Below, one piece after another: positions 56,218 to 64,000 of a DNA stretch of 64,000 bases. This DNA comes from Gracilaria gracilis. Taxonomy: Eukaryota > Rhodophyta > Florideophyceae > Gracilariales > Gracilariaceae. The notes under the pieces are model-generated. The model was not told the DNA's origin. It did no database searches and saw only the letters and a list, made by a program, of their open reading frames with translations. Numbering within the stretch: the first letter of the stretch is position 1; each line of letters opens with the position of its first letter. The stretch is from positions 1 through 64,000 of the forward strand of contig JARGSG010000089.1 of the NCBI GenBank assembly GCA_030374805.1, in the 5' to 3' direction. The position numbers and the translations under genes are program-made.

Positions 56218-56811
56218 GAGGGTTGTACAGCTTTTTGGTCCTGAAACGTAGCTAGTAGATACCAAAGTTACAAGGAGAGAGTATTGCAAGCATAATTTAT
56301 AATACAGTATAAGCTAAATCTAATTATGAGACCATATTCGTGCATCTTCCTCGCGCCGCTCTCGGTACAGACGACGTCCTGTTCGCCGAGTATCAACGAA
56401 CGAACTGTGAGGAGGAATGATGAGAGACTTCCTCCGAGGAAGCCTTCCAGGCTGCGCTTCCAGACCCTTGGCGCCAAGACCCCTGACCGCAAGACCCTTC
56501 CACTGTTATTGATGTTTCGAACCAAACATGCTTACTGTTGGGATGCAGACGGTATCGACGAAAGATGCAGAGTTCCGTATGTCTTGACGTCAATCGTAGA
56601 TGTACATGTACAACAACGGTAAAGGTTCCCGTTACCTTCGGTAAGATGTTGTTGTCTGTGCTCTGCCTGTAAGGAAGGTAATTTAATGTACCGTGTACGA
56701 AGATACAGGGGCATTACTCTTACTTTAGCAAGCTTTATCAAACACGTCATGAACACGGTTGTTCACTTGAAGCAAAGCATGTCGTCGTCTCAGAAAATTG
56801 AGAAGGCATAG
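56218..56811. other. Intergenic between gene B and the M20 pseudogene
   Basis: No gene recognised. Contains copy 2 of the TTGACGTCAA motif at about 56,572-56,615 and otherwise only short ORFs. Confidence 0.4.
56572..56615. repeat. Dispersed motif with TTGACGTCAA core, copy 2
   Basis: TTCCGTATGTCTTGACGTCA followed by ATCGTAGATGTACATGTACAA. See copy 1 at 48,838-48,893, which differs mainly by a short TATA-rich insertion. Confidence 0.6.
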
Positions 56812-57687
56812 CTAGCGCGCACAACAATACTTATGGCCTCTGGCTGTGATATTCTTCAAAGCGGCAAGCGCCCTTGCGTCCTTCTTCAACCGGGCCATCT
56901 TATCCAATGCAGCGTCGCTGGGGTTCAGTAACTCTGATTCAAATAGGTTATAGATAATCTGCCTACTTGTTTGCATATCAATTATAGGCGCTCCCTCGGA
57001 TACACCGTGGTAATTGATCGGCGAGTCCAGTTTTGTGTCAAACAACGGGCCCACCGCAAGCAAAGAAAGATTTCCCTTCGCGTCTGTATCCCCTCCAATA
57101 GCCAAGCGAGAACGAGGCATCTGCATCACCTTTTCGAACGCTCTCTCAGCTTTGAGGTAGCTTTAGTTTGTATCTGGAACCCGAATATCTGGTCCAAAAA
57201 ACGTCTTCGTGCTGAATGACACAATGCCCAGTTGCGGGAGCGACTTGTGGAACACATCCAACAAATCCGTGAACACATTATTAAAGTCACTGTCACCATC
57301 TAATTCGCCTTCGGTATATCCATCCCAAGCCTCACTATGATGCGGCAAGGCATACCTGATGTCGATTTTCACCTTGATAGATCCCTCTTTCTTTGTGCTC
57401 TTTGTCACCCCATACGTTGTGCCATTGTCCTTCTGGAACACATCGTCGTACTTGTACAGTGACTCATGTTTCTCCCCACATGCGTACTTCCCCCATGTCC
57501 ACTGGATAAATTTCGCCATTAAAGTCACTGAGTTTACTCCCAAAGTACCTTCATCACGCAGGCCGGCAACAAAGTTTGCGAGAGAAACCAACGGATTCCA
57601 GCCCTCAATGCCATTCTGGTCAGGTGCGGGTCCATGTTGAGCGCCTTTTACATTGATGTTCAGAATCACCTTCATGATTGTCCCGCT
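56812..57687 (-). pseudogene. M20 metallopeptidase (PepV-like dipeptidase), C-terminal half
   Basis: This is the downstream half of a gene split by the Copia element. It reads VILNINVKGAQHGPAPDQNG, WNPLVSLANFVAGLRDEGTL, then (after one in-frame TAA at about 57,163) RAFEKVMQMPRSRLAIGGDT, VGPLFDTKLDSPINYHGVSE and GAPIIDMQTSRQIIYNLF, ending at 56,812. The GGxT block and the HGxxEGAPIID stretch match the end of M20 family dipeptidases, where the His of HG binds metal or substrate. The family hydrolyses dipeptides using two zinc ions. The in-frame stop shows decay apart from the insertion. The upstream half is at 62,475-63,640. Confidence 0.7.
57683..57687. repeat. Copia target-site duplication, left
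   Basis: CCGCT immediately precedes the left LTR, and the same five bases follow the right LTR at 62,475-62,479. Five bp is usual for Copia elements. Confidence 0.8.
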
Positions 57688-58022
57688 AGTTGAAATGATT
57701 GGAGATCATGGACCATGATGACGGTTATAGAGATTGGGCGGGATGAAGAGCACGAAGTATATTGCTGGTAATGAGTAGATTCATTTACGAGGATACAACT
57801 GGATGTGAAGATATGCATTTGCGTGTTTATGTACTTAATTTAGAAATGTGATCTGCGGCATATGCAAACAAGTAGGACGGAGTAGGCGATATTTCATTAT
57901 GCACAGTATCACACATGGCTTCCCTCCTATCTGAGCTCTGTTCCTACATAAGTAAACGAAACTAGGGATACGAGTTCTGAACCAAGTCAGTTCTCAACCC
58001 TAAGAAAGCCAGAACTCGAAGT
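57688..58022 (+). repeat. Copia 5' LTR (335 bp)
   Basis: Starts AGTTGAAATGATT and ends AACTCGAAGT. The same 335 bp recur at 62,140-62,474 with about six differences by eye. It is followed directly by TGGTTATGGGCCCAGA, a plausible tRNA primer-binding site. Confidence 0.9.
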
Positions 58023-61000
58023 GGTTATGGGCCCAGACCACTAAACCCACGCTTGCTTTTCGCCTTCTACAGCACTACGCTCGCCATTCGTTGCAATTAT
58101 CGTACTACCTGGTGTTCTGTCTCTCGCAATGGAAGATTTCAGGAAGATTGCGAAGTTTTTCGGCCGTGTCGGTGAAGATCTCTTACTCTGGAGAGCTCGC
58201 ACTGAAGCTCTGCTGCAAGCAGAGGGCGTCTTACGCTATGTCATTGAGGACGTCGTTGGTACGAAGAACGATCTGGCAGAGAAGGAGAAGCTGGATGTAG
58301 CCAAGGCTCGCTCGCTTCTCATGCGCGCACTTGGAGACAAGCCACTGCGACTTTGTCTTTCCGATCAACACAATCCACATCTGATGTGGAAGAAGTTAAA
58401 GGATCGGTATGCGGTGTCAAATGTAGTTTCCCGAGTTCAACTGCAGTCCAGATTGACTCGCATGAAGTACACTGGTCAGTCAATGCAAGATTATGTGGAT
58501 GCATTTGAAGAGATCTTTAATCGTTTAGCTGGGATGGGCACTGCCGTTGGCGAAGAAATGCAGGTTGCTATATTCCTAGCATCATTTGGGGACAAGAACT
58601 CTTCGGTTTACAGCAGCACAGTGGCGGCTCTACAGACATTTGACTCCAATGTTTCGTGGGAAGCAGTGACAGCCCGCCTACTACAAGATAACGAGGAGCG
58701 TCTTGGTCGTGGTATGAAAGACAGTGGTACTAGTAATGAAAGTACCGCAATACAGGCAAATATCGGGAGAGGAAATCGTGGCCGTAAGGCCTACAAAGAA
58801 ACTCGAATTTGCTATGCATGTCGCAAGAAGGGACATATAGCTCGCAACTGCCCTGAGAGAAGTAGTCAACGTGAAGATCATGACTATGGTCGTTCTCGAA
58901 GCACGAGACATGAAACGGCAAGTAGGGCTACCCTACTGAGAGCGACTGTGCACAACTCCAAAATTGTCTTGGACTCTGGTGCTTCTCAGCACATGGTCGG
59001 CAACCGCGCAGTTCTCATAAATATCCACCGGATTAACGAGAAAACTGTGGCATTAGGTGACTCTAGTACATTGCTTGCCTCCATGGAAGGTGATGCCGTG
59101 TTGCGCACGAAAGTGAAAACTGGTTCAGAAATTCGAGAACATGATGTGTACCTTCGCCGAGTACTCTTTGTACCAGAAATTCAGGACGTACTAATATCCT
59201 GCTCCGCTTTGTGCGATGACGATATCAGACTGGATTTCAGTACTTCGCAGTGCATTGGGAGCAGAAATGGGAACGTTCTCCTCCAAGCAAGACGAGAAGG
59301 TGGACTGTATGTTATCGATGGACACTTGTCATGCCAGGAAACAGGACACAGAGCCTTGATGGCAAGATCCAAGATTACTGACCGCCTTTGGCACGCTAGA
59401 TTAGGACATCCAACCGTTACAGCGTACGGGACCTCTTGCGTTCAAATGCTGTGCAACCCTTAAGGTCCAAGACCTTCACGAAGGAGATTTGCTCAACTTG
59501 CACGAGGGCCAAACAAACACGGTGCAGACATCATTCGAACCCAGCGCGTGCTACAACGGTGTGTGAAATAGTTCACAGCGATGTTTGCGGACCGATGTCA
59601 GTACAATCCCTGGGTGGATCCAAATTTTTTGTCTCATTCAAGGACGACTACTCGGGATACGTCGTAGTCAAGACTCTCAAACGAAAGAGTGAAGTCGCCG
59701 CCGAGTTCAAAGCATTCGAGGCATGGGCAGGACGCAGAACTAAGTGCAATGTTCAGACGTTAAGGAGTGACCGCGATGGAGAGTACGTAGCCCTGAAAAG
59801 CTACTTGCGAGAGAAAGGAATCGTTTGGTGCCCATCATCTTCTTACTCTCCAAACGAGAATGGTGCAGCGGAACGTACCAACAGGACGATAGTGGAATGC
59901 ACACGATCCCTTTTGCTCCACGCTGGACTTCCGAAACAGTTCTGGGCTGAAGCAGTCTCTCACGCTGCTGACATTCGCAACCGATTCTTCTGTCCTACTA
60001 TGGACTCAGTAACTGGTTTCGAACTTTTCACTGGTCGGAAGCCCCGGATTGATCATCTTCGTGTGTTTGGAAGTCAGACATGGGTTCACATCCCAAAGGA
60101 GAATCGTAAGAAAATCGACGCGAAGAGTAGGGAAGGAATTATCATTGGATGCTTTGAAAACAGTCAGTATAAGGTCTGGCTGAAGGAATCAAAGACTGTG
60201 GTAGTAGCTCGTGATGTGCTCGTCGACGAAGAATCATTTCCGGGATTTTCTTGGTTTGGTAATGGGAAGGAAAAAGATTCTACTGAAAGAACGGACTCGC
60301 AAGAAGATGAACTTGGTGTATATCCCGAAAGGTCAGAAGAAATCATCACCGAGCAATCGAATGCACCGAAAAAGAATAAGGAAACAAGTAGTCACTGGAC
60401 AACAGAAGTTGACGAAGATGGCATCGAATGAATAACGCACCACACCTCCCAACCTTCCACATATGACACGGCAGGACAAGAATATGCACCAGACACCCCA
60501 GAGAAGAGCGAAGCGTTAGAGCAATCTGCTTCCAGATACCCTTCCCGTCAGCGAAAAGCACCAGAACGTCTCGATCCTGCGCAGGCCATGGCTGCCATAG
60601 CCACCCCTCTTAAGACACCAGACACTGTAAAAGAGGCATTACGTATGCCTGATGCTGATTTTTGGCGTTCAGCGATTGATGATGAACTTTCATCACTTCA
60701 GGCACATCAGACATGGGAAGTCGTTCAACGCAGGCCCGAAATGAACCCCATTGGAACGAGAATGGTCTTTCTTCTGAAGACAAATGCAGTTGGGGACACT
60801 GTGCGTCACAAGGCGCGACTTGTTGTTCGAGGGTTTATGCAAGGGCTGGTTGAGCGAACATATGCTCCAGTCGTAGACTTCAACACAGTACGTCTTGTGC
60901 TGGCGTTGGCAGTGAAGAAAGGGTTCAATATTCATCAAATGGATATTAAAACTGCGTTCCTACATGGTGAAATAGATGAAACCGTCTATGTTCTGCCCCC

Positions 61001-62139
61001 CGATGGTCTGGAACTCTGTAGCAAATCCGAGGTACTCAAGCTCCGGAAGAGTCTCTACGGTCTGAAGCAAGCTCCTCGCCAGTGGCATAAGAAGTGGCAG
61101 GAGGGTATGAACAGCCTGGGATTTCACTGCTTGCTTTCAGACGAATGCCTTTATGTGAGAAAGAATGTGTGGTTGATGATTTACGTTGATGATATCATAA
61201 TTATTTCACCTGAACTGAAGCATATAGACAATGTGAAGCACCAGATTTCTCAATTTCTAGATGCAAAGGACATTGGACCGCTCTCAAAATTTCTAGGTGT
61301 TACATTCGAACGTAACAATGAAGCTGTGTTTCTGCATCAAGAGGATTACATTGTCGAGATTCTTAAGCGCTTCGGTATGGACAAATCAAGACCAGTTGCG
61401 ACGCCCATCGCAGAGCTTTGTGCTAGAGGTCATTGCTCTCATGATGCCTTCAATCAGAGGATGTATCAGGAATTGATTGGTTGTTTGCTGTTCCTCGCCA
61501 CTCGCATAAGACCAGACCTTAATGTTGCAGTGACATTGCTGTCTAGAAGGAGTGCAAATCCCCGAGACTGCGACATGAAGGTTCTTAAGAGAGTTCTGCG
61601 CTATTTGAGAGGCACAAGCAATTACGGATTGAAAATTTCTACTACTGACGGAGAATTGAGAGCGTTCGCCGATGCAGACTGGGGTAGCGATGTTGAAACG
61701 AGGAAGTCAACCAGTGGGTTCATTGTTATGCTCGGCGAAAGTACAGTAGCCTGGAGATCTCTGAAGCAATCTGTCATTGCTCTCTCGACTTCTGAAGCAG
61801 AATACGTGTCTGCAAGCGAGGCTTCCAAGTTCGTTCTCTGGATGCGCGATCTACTTAAAGATCTTGGATTCGAGATAAAAACGCCAACAACTCTGTACCA
61901 GGACAATCAAACCGCTATAAACTGGGAAACCTCCGGAATACGAGGAGCCAAACATGTGGCCATTCGTGGGAACTTTGTAAGGGATATGATTGAATCGGGC
62001 TTAATATCTGTTGAAGGTTTGGCTACTGACAAAATGCCAGCAGATGTAATGACCAAGTCTCTCTCAGCAAATTTGTTTAGGAAGCATGTGACATTTCTCG
62101 GTGTTTGTCAATTATCAAAATCTAACAAACAAGAGGGGG

Positions 62140-62474
62140 AGTTGAAATGATTGGAGATCATGGACCATGATGACGGTTATAGAGATTGCGCGGGATGAAG
62201 AGCACGAAGTATATTGCTGGTAGTGAGTAGATTCATTTACGAGGATACAACTGGATGTGAAGATATGCATTTGCGTGTTTTTGTACTTAATTTAGAAATG
62301 TGATCTGCGGCATATGCAAACAAGTTGGACGGAGTAGGCGATATTTCATGATGCACAGTATCACACATGGCTTCCCTCCTATTTGAGCTCTGTTCCTACA
62401 TAAGTAAACGAAACTAGGGATACGAGTTCTGAACCAAGTCAGTTCTCAACCCTAAGAAAGCCAGAACTCGAAGT
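62140..62474 (+). repeat. Copia 3' LTR (335 bp)
   Basis: Follows the polypurine tract directly. It matches the left LTR except at about six positions. CCGCT, the target duplication, follows at 62,475-62,479. Confidence 0.9.
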
Positions 62475-63640
62475 CCGCTTGCGTCAGTCTCAGTGTACAC
62501 ATCTAGTTCACCTCTGTTGTTCTCCAGATCATCCAAAAGCAGAGTTGCTAAAAATGCCGTATACTTTTTCGTCAAAGTCAGCAAGCGCTGCTGGCTTACC
62601 GGTCACTTCAACCTTCGCCCAGCCCGGAATGGTATTGCAGGGGTTGTTGGGAGATGTGTACATTGCAGAAGCGTACAGTGGTACATCAGCAGATACGTCC
62701 ATACTACTGATGTCAAAAACTGGTCGGTCACTCCCGTTTTCAGCTCAAACAATTTACATGGCATCGTAGACAACACCAAAGCCTGATCGCTTCGTACCAG
62801 GGTTCTTCATATACACAGGAGTATACATATCCCACTCTTCAGACGTGTCATATATGATCTCCGGCTTTTTTTTCTCAAACGGATTTGGTTCTGCAGTGTC
62901 GTAGGTCTGAGCGAGGGCACGGAAAATGATGAAAGCTGAAACGGTCGGTCCTTTGTCGTCGACACAACCCCTGCCAACTAGAAAATCTTGAGGCGTAACC
63001 GCACCTCCGGGATAGTCCCTTATCTGCACTTCTGGTGAAAACGGGTTCCCGGTCGAGGTCCACCCTTCACCATCAGACGCTAGAAATGTATCAAGATGGA
63101 AGATGACACTGACCTTATGCTCAGCGGAGTCTGGACCAATACGATACCCAAACACCCAGTACTTACTCTGGGCGAGCTCCAGCTCAGTTGGATTATGGGT
63201 CCCGTTCGTGCCGTCACTGCACCACTGGAAGAGGGTGGGCTGAGGTTTTTTCATAACGTTCGTGTTGAGGTCTTTGGCGACTTTGAAAATTGGTGACGAC
63301 ATGGAATCAGTCCGGCGTGTACCGGTTAATCGGAAAGATCCGCACCCCTATACGCTTTGACCTTACATAGATTGGCAGTCTCGTTCGCCCAATTCAGCCA
63401 CAGATCGCACAATATCTTGTTATCCTTGTCCTTAATGAGTTTTTGAAGCTACAAGAGAACCGGTGTGGATATGAAGTTTAAGAAGATGATCTAACGTTCC
63501 GGAGCAAACATTTGACGATTCAGATGGCCCAACCGAAGCTGTCTTTAAGTACTGCGTCGAAATGTAGTGATCAAAGGCCAATGATTTTCCTCGGCTCACG
63601 TCATAATTACAGAAGGAGGTCATAAACATGATCATATTTG
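62475..63640 (-). pseudogene. M20 metallopeptidase (PepV-like), N-terminal half
   Basis: The best frame, 62,754-63,302, reads SVIFHLDTFLASDGEGWTST, VEIQ-type sequence and FLVGRGCVDDKGPTVSAFII. HLD and DDKG carry the first zinc ligands and the bridging Asp of the M20 family, and GRGxxDDKGP is the PepV/Xaa-His-type signature. Upstream, KLIKDKDNKILCDLWLNWAN (about 63,390-63,450) fits the N-terminal helix in a shifted frame. Downstream, ADVPLYASAMYTSPNNPCNT continues after two stops near 62,740-62,755, and a further frame change precedes the Copia insertion. With several stops and shifts this half was decaying too. The reaction in the living ancestor would be dipeptide or aminoacyl-amino-acid hydrolysis. 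Confidence 0.7.
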
Positions 63641-64000
63641 TCCGGTAAGAATAGGAGATTATCTCGTCCGATCCTGCATCAAGGTATGTTCAAGAGATAT
63701 AAACATAAATCAATGATCTTGACCCAAAACGCACTAGATTCAGAGTGTAGAAACTTTTTGTCTGCGTCCAAAGTGTGAAGCAGCTTGCCTATCGAGCCGC
63801 TCGAGCACAGATGAAGTTGCAAGGATAAGCTTTTCTACACCCATCATGGCTGATGTCCCGCTTCGGTGTATTGCGTTGACATAAGTGGTGGTTGGATAAG
63901 GCCTTCCGGAAAGTGCTTTCAATCGATATTTCGAAGCGGTTGAACCTCTGTTGAATAAGGAAGTTACGACATCTCAAGTACTGTACTGAACAGTGGGGCT
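63641..64000. other. Right edge, nothing recognised
   Basis: Only short ORFs without motifs. The sequence may belong to the 5' flank of the M20 pseudogene. Confidence 0.4.

Larger units (their letters stand above)
57688..62474 (+). mobile_element. Ty1/Copia LTR retrotransposon, young
   Basis: A near-complete Copia element in + orientation, inserted in the M20 gene. Parts in order: 5' LTR; primer-binding site; gag at about 58.1-58.9 kb with zinc knuckle CYACRKKGHIARNCP; protease (LDSGASQHM) near 58.97 kb; integrase at about 59.4-60.2 kb (LWHARLGHP, then HSDVCGPM and FKDDYSGY); reverse transcriptase at about 60.6-61.5 kb (MDIKTAFLHGEIDE, YVDDIIII); RNase H at about 61.6-62.1 kb; polypurine tract AAGAGGGGGA; 3' LTR. 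Protease-integrase-RT order is diagnostic of Copia. LTR identity near 98% indicates a recent insertion. The coding region carries about two or three breaks, so it is not whole. Confidence 0.93.

Overview
This is nuclear DNA of a eukaryote, most likely a marine photosynthetic one. A red alga of the Chondrus/Gracilaria type is my best guess, but nothing here proves it. The reasons are sparse, mostly intronless genes; one short canonical intron (GTAAGT...TTTTACAG, 53 nt); heavy loads of Copia, Gypsy, Tnp2/CACTA-like and Harbinger-like elements; a decayed gene of an NAD(P)-binding family I know from plants and algae; and an opine-dehydrogenase domain. There are no operons, ribosome binding sites or CRISPR arrays.

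Layout. 1-5.2 kb has no gene I can support. 5.25-7.8 kb (-) is a decayed amino-methyltransferase gene. 7.8-9.4 kb is a repeat-rich spacer: eight units of a 17-bp minisatellite, four copies of a 70-76 bp palindrome, and three tandem 110-bp palindromic units. 9.8-13.5 kb (+) is a long decayed gene with a ParB-like motif, an acidic/basic nuclear-type linker and a 2-oxoglutarate/Fe(II)-dioxygenase-like end. 13.6-14.5 kb (-) is a decayed ketopantoate-reductase-like gene and 15.0-16.0 kb (+) a coiled-coil ORF with one stop. 16.6-17.7 kb carries a dense cluster of short AACC...GGTT palindromes. 18.7-19.95 kb is a very GC-rich island with a truncated opine dehydrogenase (-).

20.9-25.2 kb (-) holds the best intact host gene: an NLR-like protein with an MLKL/HeLo-like helical N-terminus, a complete NB-ARC and about ten 43-residue WD40 repeats. 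25.2-28.5 kb is AT-rich and empty apart from small repeats. 29-39 kb is a graveyard: an unrecognised broken ORF set, a 400-bp inverted repeat pair, a host-like ORF cut by a Gypsy remnant, and the Gypsy remnant itself. 40.1-45.3 kb is a divergent pair, a basic protein and an intact 1035-residue Tnp2-type transposase, probably one two-gene transposon.

48.9-56.2 kb has two related secreted-protein genes in opposite orientation (one decayed). Between them lie a spliced two-exon gene (51.0-51.9 kb) and a broken Harbinger-type transposase. 56.8-63.6 kb is an M20 dipeptidase pseudogene split by a young Copia element (57,688-62,474, 335-bp LTRs, CCGCT target duplication).

How they may work together: the NLR-like gene stands alone as a probable immune or self-recognition sensor. 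The methyltransferase and the ParB/dioxygenase gene are divergent across the palindrome-rich spacer and may be the remains of one DNA-modifying mobile unit; that link is inference.
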